Source: Amycolatopsis thermoflava N1165
Lineage (GTDB): Bacteria; Actinomycetota; Actinomycetes; Mycobacteriales; Pseudonocardiaceae
Direction of reading: 5' to 3'
NCBI RefSeq assembly: GCF_000473265.1
Contig: NZ_KI421511.1
Coordinates: forward strand, 5,011,785-5,075,784
Length of the DNA: 64,000 bases
Part shown: positions 1 through 8,056 of the stretch, piece by piece
How the letters are laid out: each line of letters begins with the position of its first letter
Position numbering within the stretch: the stretch's first letter is position 1
The notes under the pieces: generated by a model
Seen by the model: only the letters and a program-made list of their open reading frames with translations
Database searches by the model: none
What the model was told of the DNA's origin: nothing
Made by a program: the position numbers and the translations under genes

Positions 1-486
1 CTGGCCGCGCCCCCGGTCGCGCCGCCCCCGCCCGCCCCGCCGCGACGCGAACCGCCGCCGCGACGGGTCGAACCGGCCGCGCCCGCCCCCGTGGCAGCCA
101 CGGCCTCGGCGGCCTCCGGTGGCGGCAACCAGCAGTGGCCGATCCAGCCGTTGCCCGGCGAGCCGCCGCTGACCCTGTTCCGCGGCAAGGAAATGCGCGA
201 ACTGCCCGCGGGCAGCGAACTCGACCGCTTCGGCGGCCCGAACGGCAACCTGACCTACGCGGCCGGGACCCCGTTCGAGGAACGTTCGCTGGTGCCGGAG
301 TGGGTGACCCGCCCGTACCACGTGTACCGGGTGCAGCGGCCGATCGAGGCGCTCGCCGGCGTCGCGATCCCGTGGTTCAACCAGCCCGGCGGCGGCGCGG
401 CGTACCTGCTGCCCGCGTCGATCGAGGACCTGCTCGCCTCGGGCGACCTGATCGAGCTCGACCCGGGCGAACCGCCGATCGACTAG
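1..486 (+). CDS. TNT-domain NAD+ glycohydrolase toxin, C-terminal part (5' end outside window)
   Basis: The frame is open from base 1 and ends with TAG at 484-486, so only the C-terminus is present. After about 40 residues of Pro/Ala/Arg-rich linker comes a compact domain of about 115 residues resembling the tuberculosis necrotizing toxin fold (TNT, DUF4237). Visible family features are the block LDRFGGPNG, the arginine-bearing GTPFEERSL and the glutamine loop PWFNQPGGG. TNT enzymes cleave NAD+ and usually sit at the C-terminus of large exported proteins, which fits the proline-rich linker. No immunity gene can be recognised immediately downstream; the next gene is convergent and encodes a pentapeptide-repeat protein. 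The export domain lies outside the window. Confidence 0.8.
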   Translation: MAAPPVAPPPPAPPRREPPPRRVEPAAPAPVAATASAASGGGNQQWPIQPLPGEPPLTLFRGKEMRELPAGSELDRFGGPNGNLTYAAGTPFEERSLVPEWVTRPYHVYRVQRPIEALAGVAIPWFNQPGGGAAYLLPASIEDLLASGDLIELDPGEPPID

Positions 487-623
487 CCCCGCCCTGGCGC
501 ACGGCCTGTGCGCCGCGGCGCGCAGCGTGTCCGTTGAGGGCGGTGGCGGGCTCGGACCGCGACCCGCACCGCCACGCAGGCCTTTCCGAAACGCCCAGCT
601 CCGGCCCGGTGTGCGGCCCGGGG

Positions 624-1208
624 TCAGTCGACCACCAGGCCGTGCGCCGCGGCGAAGGCGACCGCCGTCTCCAGGTCGACCCGCGCGCCGCGCAGTTTCG
701 CCTGCACCAGGGCGTTCGCGTCGAGCTTGGCGCCACGCAAGTCGGCGCCGGTCAGGTCCGCGCCGCCCAACCGGGCGCCGCGGAAGTCGCTGTCCCGCAG
801 GTCGGCCTCGGTCAGGTTCGCGTCCACGAAACTGGCCTCCCGGAACCGCAACCCGGACAGCGACCGGCGCCGCAGGTTCGCCCGGCTGAAGTTCGCCAGC
901 GAGAAATCGCTGTCCCGCACCGACATCCCACGCAACCCACCGTCCACGAAGGACGATCCGAGCAACGAGCACGCGCTCCACGTGCTGTCCGCCAGCACCG
1001 TCCGGTCGAACACGCACGACCGGAACGCCGACGCCTGGTGCCGGGACTCCCCCAGGTCCGCGCCGGAGAAGTCGCACTCGTCGAACGTACAGCCCTGCGT
1101 GACGAGCCGGCGCAGGTCGGCGCCGCTGAAGTCACACCGGCTGAACTGCCGCTTCTCCCACGTCGTCCCAGGCAGCACGGCGTCCCGGTAGTCCTCGGCG
1201 ATCTCCAT
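624..1208 (-). CDS. Pentapeptide-repeat protein
   Basis: A protein of 194 residues built mainly from A(D/N)Lxx-type pentapeptides such as GADLR, FSGAD, ANLTE and GADLTGADL, which form a right-handed quadrilateral beta-helix. Some members of this family mimic DNA and protect gyrase from quinolones or toxins; most have no known role. There is no signal peptide or membrane segment. The start is the ATG at 1208, close behind the cupin gene that ends at 1221, so the two probably share a transcript. A link to gyrase protection cannot be inferred from sequence alone. Confidence 0.8.
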   Translation of the reverse strand: MEIAEDYRDAVLPGTTWEKRQFSRCDFSGADLRRLVTQGCTFDECDFSGADLGESRHQASAFRSCVFDRTVLADSTWSACSLLGSSFVDGGLRGMSVRDSDFSLANFSRANLRRRSLSGLRFREASFVDANLTEADLRDSDFRGARLGGADLTGADLRGAKLDANALVQAKLRGARVDLETAVAFAAAHGLVVD

Positions 1209-1220
1209 CCGGCGAGCTAA

Positions 1221-1667
1221 TCACACCCGCCACACCTGGCTGTCGACGTAGTGGTTGTCGTAGCGCTCCTGCGACTCCCGGATCTCCCGCGGGTCCGCCT
1301 CGCCGCGGTTGACCCGGTGCAGCAGCCGGTAGTAGTCGAACCGGTCCATCCCGGGCGTGAAGGTCACGAGCACGTCCGCGGGAGAACCGGCCGCGGGCGC
1401 GAAGGCGTGCGGCACCCGCGGCGGCACGGTGAGGAAGTCGCCTTCCCCGAGGGTGACCACCTCCTCGTCGAGCAGGACGTCCAAGCGGCCGCTCAGCACG
1501 AAGAAGACCTCGGTGGCCTTGGTGTGGAAGTGCGGCGGCGCGCCGGTGGCGCCGGGCTCGAACGTCGCCCGGTTGCTGGTCAGCGTGGCCGTGTCGGTGA
1601 GCAGCGTGATGCGGCTGCCCGGGGCGTCGGCGAGGACTTCGGCTTCGGTGGCGCGAATCAAGTTCAT
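1221..1667 (-). CDS. Cupin-domain protein
   Basis: A single-domain cupin of 148 residues. The first motif is PPHFHTKATEVFFVLSG, with the metal-binding HxH(x)E pattern, and the second is PPRVPHAFAP. This resembles small quercetin-dioxygenase-like or sugar-isomerase-like cupins; no substrate can be assigned. I chose the ATG at 1667 (MNLIRATE), because the frame runs further upstream only as an antisense shadow of the divergent LysR gene. It starts 70 bp from that LysR gene in the opposite direction, the usual arrangement of a LysR regulator and its target. Confidence 0.8.
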   Translation of the reverse strand: MNLIRATEAEVLADAPGSRITLLTDTATLTSNRATFEPGATGAPPHFHTKATEVFFVLSGRLDVLLDEEVVTLGEGDFLTVPPRVPHAFAPAAGSPADVLVTFTPGMDRFDYYRLLHRVNRGEADPREIRESQERYDNHYVDSQVWRV

Positions 1668-1723
1668 GCCTTCACTCTCGCCGTCCCGAACGCGCCGACC
1701 AACGACAAAACCGGGCGCGATCG

Positions 1724-1739
1724 ATAACCTGGGTGTTAT
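1724..1739 (+). promoter_or_regulatory. LysR-gene start dyad with leaderless -10 element
   Basis: ATAAC at 1724-1728 and GTTAT at 1735-1739 form a perfect inverted repeat that runs into the LysR start codon, a likely autoregulatory site in the cupin/LysR intergenic region. TAACCT at 1725-1730 fits the TANNNT -10 consensus and lies 7 nt before the ATG at 1738, suggesting a leaderless mRNA. Inferred from sequence only. Confidence 0.45.
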
Positions 1740-2562
1740 GGATGTGGAGCGGCGGGACATCGAGATCTTCCTCGTGCTCGCCGAGGAACTGCACTTCGGC
1801 CGCACAGCCGAGCTGCTGCGCGTCTCGCAGGCGCGGGTCAGCCAGACGATCCGCACGCTGGAACGGCGCATCGGCGCGCGGCTGTTCGACCGGACCAGCC
1901 GGCGGGTCGCCCTGACCGCCATCGGGCAGCGGCTGCGGGACGAGGTCGCGCCCGCCCACCGGCAGATCCAGGAGGCGTTCGAGCGGGCCAGAGCCGCCGG
2001 GCGCGAGCGGAACACCGTTCTGCGCCTGGGTTTCGCGGCGCCCGCGGTGGCCGACCTCATCGCGGACCGGCTGGAAACCGTGCGCGCACAGGGCTTCCAC
2101 GTGCAGGTCAAGGAAGCCGCGTTCGACTATCCCCTGCGGTCGCTGCGGGACGGCGACGTCGACGCCCTGGTCACGCTGCTGCCGGAACCGGGGGTGGTGA
2201 TGCACACCGAGCCGCTGGTGCTGGCCGTGGCCGCGAAACATCCCTTCGCCCGCAAGGAATCCGTGTCGCTGGAGGACCTGGCGCGCGACACCGTGCTCCG
2301 CGCCCTCTGGCCGCCACAGCTGCCGTGGACCACGCCCGCGGGCCGTCCCATCGAACTCGGCCCCGCGCCCGGGACGATCCAGGAACTGTTCCTCGCCGTC
2401 GAAGCCGGTGAGGGCATCAGCCCGCTCGCCGAGCACGCGACGCGGTACTTCGCGCGCCCGAACCTGGCGTTCGTGCCGTTCTCGGACGCGCCACCGGTGG
2501 AGTGGAGCCTGGTGTGGCGCGAGGAGACCGCGGCGGTCCGGGCCCTCAGCTCAACCCGGTGA
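1738..2562 (+). CDS. LysR-family transcriptional regulator
   Basis: A protein of 274 residues with an N-terminal winged helix-turn-helix (about residues 3-62; AEELHFGRTAELLRVSQ followed by the SQTIRTLERRIGARLFDR motif) and a C-terminal substrate-binding domain. The ATG at 1738 starts the family-typical MDVERRDIE; there is no clear Shine-Dalgarno sequence, which fits a leaderless transcript. Divergent from the cupin gene, its likely target. Its 3' end overlaps the end of the convergent Nudix gene by 17 bp. The effector is unknown. Confidence 0.88.
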   Translation: MDVERRDIEIFLVLAEELHFGRTAELLRVSQARVSQTIRTLERRIGARLFDRTSRRVALTAIGQRLRDEVAPAHRQIQEAFERARAAGRERNTVLRLGFAAPAVADLIADRLETVRAQGFHVQVKEAAFDYPLRSLRDGDVDALVTLLPEPGVVMHTEPLVLAVAAKHPFARKESVSLEDLARDTVLRALWPPQLPWTTPAGRPIELGPAPGTIQELFLAVEAGEGISPLAEHATRYFARPNLAFVPFSDAPPVEWSLVWREETAAVRALSSTR

Positions 2563-3013
2563 CCCGCCGGGCGATCTCGGCGTCCAGCACGCCCTGGTCC
2601 CGCAGCAGGGGCGTGCGGGGGTTCCACCACGCGATCGCGGAGACCTCGTCCTCCCGCGGCGTCACCGCGGGCTCGGTCGCGAACCCCGTCCGGTAGACCG
2701 CGGCGTACTCGCGGCGCGCCGGGTCGCTCAGCACGAACCGGGCCACGGCGGCGAACCGCAGCCCGGTCACGACGATCCCGGTCTCCTCGGCCAGTTCCCG
2801 GACCGCGGCGTGGTGCGACGTCTCCCCCGGTTCGATCATCCCGCCGGGCAGCTCCCACTGCCCGCGCCGCCGGTCGAACACGAGCAGCACACGCTCGTCC
2901 ACCTCGACGACCACCAGCGCGAGCGGCATCGGCACCGCGGGATCCGTCGACACCCCGAACCGCACGCTGACCAGGGTGTTCCCGCGCGCGTCGGTGATCG
3001 GCAGGCCGTTCAC
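2546..3013 (-). CDS. Nudix hydrolase
   Basis: A protein of 155 residues with a complete Nudix box: GGMIEPGE, then REL, then AEETGI, matching Gx5Ex7REUxEExGU. Nudix enzymes hydrolyse nucleoside diphosphate derivatives and often clean the nucleotide pool. The GTG start at 3013 overlaps the dnaE2 stop codon in a GTGA arrangement, so it is the distal, translationally coupled gene of the SOS mutagenesis operon. Removal of damaged nucleotides beside an error-prone polymerase is a reasonable inference, but the substrate cannot be read from the sequence. Confidence 0.88.
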   Translation of the reverse strand: MNGLPITDARGNTLVSVRFGVSTDPAVPMPLALVVVEVDERVLLVFDRRRGQWELPGGMIEPGETSHHAAVRELAEETGIVVTGLRFAAVARFVLSDPARREYAAVYRTGFATEPAVTPREDEVSAIAWWNPRTPLLRDQGVLDAEIARRVTGLS

Positions 3014-6000
3014 CGGAAGTCCCGCGACTTCGACGGCACCCGCATCGACAGGTGCTGCAACCGGTCCGCGCGCACGCTCACCACCCCGTCCGCCCGTTCG
3101 ACCACCCCGCGGATCAGCATCGCCGCGCTGCCCCGCGCCACCCGGTGGTACCGGCGCCACAACCCGGCGCTGCACACGACGTTGACCATCCCTGTCTCGT
3201 CCTCGATGTTCAGGAACGTGACCCCGCCCGCGGTCGCCGGGCGCTGGCGGTGCGTCACCGCTCCGCCGATCAGCACCCGGGCGCCGTCTTCGACGTCCAT
3301 CAGTTTTGCGGCGGGCACCACGCCCAGCGCGTCCAGCCGCTCGCGGATGAACTCCGTCGGGAAGCTGTCCGGCGACAGCCCGGTCGCCCACACGTCGGCG
3401 ACCGCCTCGTCGATGTGGTCCATGCCGGGCAGCGTCGGCGCGTGCGCCCCGGCCAGCGTGACCGGCAGCTTCTCCGGCCGTTCCTGCGCCACCGCCCCGG
3501 CCGCCCACAGCGCGCGCCGCCGGTCGCCGTCGATCTCGCCGAACCGGCCGAACGCCCCCGCCGTCGCCAACGCCTCGATCTGCGGCGTGGTCAGCCGCAC
3601 GCGCCGCGCCAGGTCGGCCATGTCGGCGAACGCCCCGCCCCGCTGCCGTTCCGCCACGATCTCCTCGGCGAGCTTCTGCCCGATCATCCGCACCGTGGCC
3701 AGCCCGATCCGCACCGCCAACCCGGACTCCCCGGGTTCGAGCGTCGCGTGCGGCAGGCTCGCGTTGATGTCCGGGCCGTGCACCGTGATGCCGTGCCGTC
3801 GGGCGTCGGCGACCAGCGACTGCGGCGAGTAGAACCCCATCGGCTGGGCCCGCAGCAGCGCCGCGCAGAACGCCGCCGGGTGGTAGCGCTTGAAGTAGGC
3901 GCTGGCGAACACCAGGTAGGCGAAGCTCAGCGCGTGGCTCTCCGGGAAGCCGAAGTTGGCGAACGCCATCAGCTTGTGGAAGATCCGCGCGATCAGCTCG
4001 TCGTCGAGGCCGTTGCGCCGGGCGCCGTCGTAGAACCGTTCCCGCAGCCGCTCCATCTTCCGCGTGGACCGCTTCGAGCCCATCGCGTGCCGCAGCTCGT
4101 CGGCCTCGGCGGCGGTGAAGTTCGCGACGTCCAGGGCGATCTGCATCATCTGCTCCTGGAACAGCGGCACCCCCAAGGTCTTGTCCAGCGCGTTGGACAG
4201 CAGCGGGTGGTCATGCTGCCACTTCTCCTTCTTCGTGGCGCGCCGGATGTAGGGGTGCACCGAGCCGCCCTGGATCGGGCCGGGCCGGATGAGCGCGACC
4301 TCGATCGCCAGGTCATAGAACGTCTTCGGCTTCAGCCGCGGCAGGGTCGCCATCTGCGCCCGGCTCTCCACCTGGAACACGCCGATCGCGTCCGCGCGCT
4401 GCAGCATCCGGTAGACCTCCTGGTCCTCCAGGTCCAGGTTCGCGAGGTCGACCTCGACGCCCTCGAACTCGCGCACCAGGTCGAGCATGTAGTGCACCGC
4501 GGAGAGCATGCCGAGGCCGAGCAGGTCGAACTTGACCAGACCGACGGAGGCGCAGTCGTCCTTCTCCCACTGCAGCACGCTGCGATCGGCCATGCGCGCC
4601 CACTCGATCGGGCACACCTCGCTCACCGGCCGGTTGCAGATCACCATGCCGCCGGAGTGGATGCCCAGGTGCCGCGGGAAGTCCTCCAGCGCGGCGGCCA
4701 CCTGCAGCACCGGCAGCGGGATGTCGTGATCGGTGTCGTCCTTGGTGTCGTGCAGCGGGCCCCAGCGGTCGATCTGCTTGCTCCACGCGTCCTGCTGGCC
4801 GGGCGAGTACCCGAAAGCCCTTGCCGCGTCCCGGATCGCGGACTTGGCGCGGTAGGTGATCACGTTCGCCACCTGCGCGGTGCGAGTGCGCCCGTACTTG
4901 CGGTAGACGTACTGGATCACCTCCTCGCGGCGGTCGGACTCGATGTCCAGGTCGATGTCCGGGTAGCCGTCCCGGTCCGGCGCGAGGAAGCGTTCGAACA
5001 GCAGTTTCCAGCGCACCGAGTCGACCTTGGTGATGCCGAGCGCGTAGCAGACCGCGGAGTTCGCCGCCGAGCCGCGGCCCTGGCACAGGATGTTGTTCTG
5101 ACGGCAGAACTCGACGATGTCCCAGACGATGAGGAAGTAGCCGGGGAAGCCCAGCTGCTCGATGATCCGCAGCTCGTGCTCGATCTGGTCCAGCGCCTCC
5201 GGCCGGTCGCGGTAGCGGTGCGCGGCGCCGCGGTAGACCTCCTCGCGCAGGAAGGACGCCTCGGTGTAGCCGGCGGGGACGTCGTAGGGCGGCAGCTCGG
5301 GCGCGACCAGCTTCAGATCGAAGGCGCACTCCAGCCCGAGCAGCGCGGCCCGCTGCACCGCGCCGGGGTAACGCGCGAACCGCTGCGCCATCTCCTCGCC
5401 GGAACGCAGGAACGACATGCCGGACGCGGGCAGCCACCCCGCCATGTCGTCGAGGCCGCGGCGGGCGCGGATCGCGGCCATCGCGCCGGCCAGCCGTCCC
5501 CGGTCCGGGGTGGCGTAGTGGGCGGCGGTGGTGGCCACGGTCGGCAGGCCCTGCTCGGCGGCCAGCGCGGCGAGGACGTCGTTGTGCACCCCGTCCTCGG
5601 GGTAGCCGTGGTCGGTCAGCTCGACGTACACCGAGCCGAACCGGTCGCGCAGCCGGTGCAGTTCGCGTCCGGCCGCCTCCGGGCCGCCACGCGCCAGCGC
5701 TTTCCGGACCGCGCCCTTGCGGCAGCCGGTGAGCACCACGACCTTGCCCGCGACCTCGCTCGCGACGGCGTCCAGGTCGTACACCGGGCGGCCCTTCTCC
5801 GCCCGGTCCGCCGACGCGGCGTGGTCGTGCCCGGCGAGCTGCCCCGCGGTGATCGCCCGGCACAGGGCGGCGTAACCGTCCTGCTGCTTGGCGAGCAGGA
5901 GCAGGTGCTCGCCCTCCGGGTCGGCGACGCCGTTCTGCGGGCCGGACAGGCCGAAGCTCAGCTCGGTGCCGAACACCGTGCGCACGCCCAGGTCGCGCGC

Positions 6001-6336
6001 CGCGTCGGCGAACCGCACCACGCCGTACATGCCGTCGTGGTCGGTGAGCGCGATCGCGTCGAGCCCCAGCCGCGCCGCCTCCTCGACCAGCTCCTCGGGG
6101 TGGCTCGCGCCGTCCAGGAAGCTGAAGTTGGAGTGGCAGTGCAGCTCGGCGTAGGGCACCCGGCGCCGCCCGCCCGCGTGGTCGTCCCCGCGCGGGGCCT
6201 CGACGGTGCTCGGCCGGACGTAGCCCTCCCGTTTCCGGCTCCAGGCGGGGCTGTCCCCGCCGTCGGCCGTCTCCGGTCTGCCCGCCAGCCTGCGCTCCAG
6301 CTCCTCCCAGGGGACGGGCGGGTTGTTGAAGCCCAT
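3010..6336 (-). CDS. dnaE2: Error-prone DNA polymerase III alpha subunit DnaE2
   Basis: A protein of 1108 residues, the usual DnaE2 length. The N-terminal PHP domain begins at about residue 62 with YAELHCHSNFSFLDG. The polymerase active site carries the acidic motif PDIDLDI near residue 460, and the OB-fold near the C-terminus reads GGVTFLNIEDETGMVNVV. DnaE2 performs translesion synthesis with the ImuA'-ImuB mutasome. The ATG at 6336 overlaps the stop of the preceding microprotein by one base (TGATG), so translation is coupled. The operon is driven from the LexA boxes near 9.33 kb. Confidence 0.96.
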   Translation of the reverse strand: MGFNNPPVPWEELERRLAGRPETADGGDSPAWSRKREGYVRPSTVEAPRGDDHAGGRRRVPYAELHCHSNFSFLDGASHPEELVEEAARLGLDAIALTDHDGMYGVVRFADAARDLGVRTVFGTELSFGLSGPQNGVADPEGEHLLLLAKQQDGYAALCRAITAGQLAGHDHAASADRAEKGRPVYDLDAVASEVAGKVVVLTGCRKGAVRKALARGGPEAAGRELHRLRDRFGSVYVELTDHGYPEDGVHNDVLAALAAEQGLPTVATTAAHYATPDRGRLAGAMAAIRARRGLDDMAGWLPASGMSFLRSGEEMAQRFARYPGAVQRAALLGLECAFDLKLVAPELPPYDVPAGYTEASFLREEVYRGAAHRYRDRPEALDQIEHELRIIEQLGFPGYFLIVWDIVEFCRQNNILCQGRGSAANSAVCYALGITKVDSVRWKLLFERFLAPDRDGYPDIDLDIESDRREEVIQYVYRKYGRTRTAQVANVITYRAKSAIRDAARAFGYSPGQQDAWSKQIDRWGPLHDTKDDTDHDIPLPVLQVAAALEDFPRHLGIHSGGMVICNRPVSEVCPIEWARMADRSVLQWEKDDCASVGLVKFDLLGLGMLSAVHYMLDLVREFEGVEVDLANLDLEDQEVYRMLQRADAIGVFQVESRAQMATLPRLKPKTFYDLAIEVALIRPGPIQGGSVHPYIRRATKKEKWQHDHPLLSNALDKTLGVPLFQEQMMQIALDVANFTAAEADELRHAMGSKRSTRKMERLRERFYDGARRNGLDDELIARIFHKLMAFANFGFPESHALSFAYLVFASAYFKRYHPAAFCAALLRAQPMGFYSPQSLVADARRHGITVHGPDINASLPHATLEPGESGLAVRIGLATVRMIGQKLAEEIVAERQRGGAFADMADLARRVRLTTPQIEALATAGAFGRFGEIDGDRRRALWAAGAVAQERPEKLPVTLAGAHAPTLPGMDHIDEAVADVWATGLSPDSFPTEFIRERLDALGVVPAAKLMDVEDGARVLIGGAVTHRQRPATAGGVTFLNIEDETGMVNVVCSAGLWRRYHRVARGSAAMLIRGVVERADGVVSVRADRLQHLSMRVPSKSRDFR

Positions 6337-6467
6337 CAGTCCACCGGGCGGCGCGGCACCGGGATCGGCAGCAGCATCTGCTCGTCCTCGACCGGGTCGA
6401 GCGACTCGACCACCTTGCGCGGCAGGGCCAGCCAGTGCTGCAGGTCCCGGAAGTACTCGTCGTCCAT
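6336..6467 (-). CDS. 43-residue microprotein between imuB and dnaE2
   Basis: A small acidic protein of 43 residues starting MDDEYFRDLQHW and ending PIPVPRRPVD. Its ATG at 6467 shares one base with the imuB stop (TGATG), and its own stop shares one base with the dnaE2 ATG (TGATG again), so it is tightly coupled to both. I do not recognise a family. It contains EQMLLPIP, faintly like a beta-clamp-binding motif (QxxLxx), beside an aromatic and acidic N-terminus. The exact fit between two mutasome genes argues that it is real and works with them; this is inference. Confidence 0.65.
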   Translation of the reverse strand: MDDEYFRDLQHWLALPRKVVESLDPVEDEQMLLPIPVPRRPVD

Positions 6468-8056
6468 CAGTCGTACACTCCCTCCACTGTCCAATGCGGA
6501 CTCGATCCGCCCACTCTCGTCAGCAGCACCGCCGTTTCCGGTTCCCCGGCCAGCACCGCCTGCACCCGGGTGCGCACCCCGTCGCCACCCGGCGTCCACC
6601 AGTGCGCGTCGACCAGCCACGGGCCGGCCCAGTCCAGGACCTCCCGCGGCGGGCCGTCGCCCACCGAAACCCGGTGCGGTGGCGCGGAAAGCTCCCGCCG
6701 CCGCGTGATGTGCACCTCCGCGCCCGAGGCGTCGAGGACGCGCGCGGGCAGCGGCTGCGCGTAGACCGTGGCCGGGGACGGCGCGGGCAGCCGGCCCGGC
6801 CACGGCACGTCCGGCGGGCTCTGCGGGGTCCGCGGGTCGCCCCACGGCACCAGCCGGACGCGCTCGGCCGGGCCGCGGCCGCCGTCGAGCACCGCGGTGA
6901 AGACGTTGTCCGGGCCGAGCAGGCCCTGCACCCGCACCAGCGCGCGGCCGGCCCGCTCGGTGGTCTCGTCGGACAGGCCGCGCAGGCCCTTCTGCCACAG
7001 CCCCAGCTGCAGCGAGTGCCCCTCGACGGTCTCCTCGGGCGCCAGCTGCAGCCGTTCCACCCCGGCGCTGGGCCGTTCGCCGGGCGCGGCGCGCAGCCAG
7101 CCCTCGAACTGCCAGCGCACGCGGTCCGCGATGCCCTGCGGCGTCAGCGGTTCCGCGCACCGCCACACGCGGCTCAGTTCCTCGCCGTTCTCGGTGGTGG
7201 CGTAGATGCCGAGGCGCGTGCAGGCCAGGCCGTGCCGGGCCAGGCCGCCGTGGAACCGCTCGGCGAGGGTGCGGGCCATGAAGGCCGCGGCGTCGACCCG
7301 GTCCAGCGGCGGGTCGAAGGCCTTGGTGACGGTGAGCTCGGGCGGCGGCCGTCGCCGGTGCGGTGGCCGTTCGTCGAGACCGCGTGCCAGCCGGTGCGCG
7401 ATCAGGCCCGCGCGGCCGAACCGTGCGGCGACGTCCCGTTCGGCGAGGTCGGCGAACGCGCCGAGCGTGCGCAAACCCAGGCGGCACAACAGGTCCACCA
7501 GCTCGGCGCGGTCGGCGGTCGGCTGGTCCAGCTCGTCGACCGGCAGGGGCGCGAGGAAGTCGGCGGCCCGGTCGCGGTCGACGATGCGGGACCGGTGGGC
7601 GGCCAGCGTCGCGGCGAACAAGCCGTCGGCGATCCCGATCTGGCACTCCACCTGGTGGGAGACGTGCTCGACGAGCAGTTCCGCGAGGCGCAGCTCGCCG
7701 CCGAAGTAGCCGGACGCGCCGTCGGCGGGCACCGCGACCAGGCCGGGGCGGACCACCTCGACCCCGACGACCAGCTCCTCCACGGCGGCCGCGACCGGCT
7801 CGAAGAGGCGCGCGTCGCGGTCCTCGTCCGGGCCGAAGACCTGGAGTTCCGGGCAGCGGGACTGCGCGTCCCGGCGGCGCATGCCGCGCCGGATGCCGGC
7901 CGCCCTGGCGACAGCGGTGCACGCGACGACGCGGTTGGCGTGGAACACCGCGGCAGGCAGGTGCAGGGGCGCGCCGTCGGCCAGGCACGCGGCGACCGCG
8001 GGCCAGTCCGGGCACCAGAGAACCAGCATGCGCGGCGGTTTGTCTACAGTGGACAT
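6467..8056 (-). CDS. imuB: Mutasome subunit ImuB (Y-family polymerase-like)
   Basis: A Y-family DNA polymerase-like protein of 529 residues. The N-terminus contains LVLWCPDWPAVAA, typical of ImuB. QLGLW at about residues 350-354 matches the beta-clamp-binding motif of mycobacterial ImuB in place and sequence. In the family ImuB has lost polymerase activity and acts as the hub that brings DnaE2 and ImuA' to the clamp. The ATG at 8056 has a strong AGGAG seven bases upstream. The frame continues open far upstream through repetitive DNA, but that extension has no ImuB-like content. Confidence 0.93.
   Translation of the reverse strand: MSTVDKPPRMLVLWCPDWPAVAACLADGAPLHLPAAVFHANRVVACTAVARAAGIRRGMRRRDAQSRCPELQVFGPDEDRDARLFEPVAAAVEELVVGVEVVRPGLVAVPADGASGYFGGELRLAELLVEHVSHQVECQIGIADGLFAATLAAHRSRIVDRDRAADFLAPLPVDELDQPTADRAELVDLLCRLGLRTLGAFADLAERDVAARFGRAGLIAHRLARGLDERPPHRRRPPPELTVTKAFDPPLDRVDAAAFMARTLAERFHGGLARHGLACTRLGIYATTENGEELSRVWRCAEPLTPQGIADRVRWQFEGWLRAAPGERPSAGVERLQLAPEETVEGHSLQLGLWQKGLRGLSDETTERAGRALVRVQGLLGPDNVFTAVLDGGRGPAERVRLVPWGDPRTPQSPPDVPWPGRLPAPSPATVYAQPLPARVLDASGAEVHITRRRELSAPPHRVSVGDGPPREVLDWAGPWLVDAHWWTPGGDGVRTRVQAVLAGEPETAVLLTRVGGSSPHWTVEGVYD

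Noticed and set aside
3052-6708. 1218-codon rightward open frame antisense to dnaE2
   Set aside because: It follows the third-position GC bias of dnaE2 and has no recognisable domain; the leftward frame is a complete polymerase.
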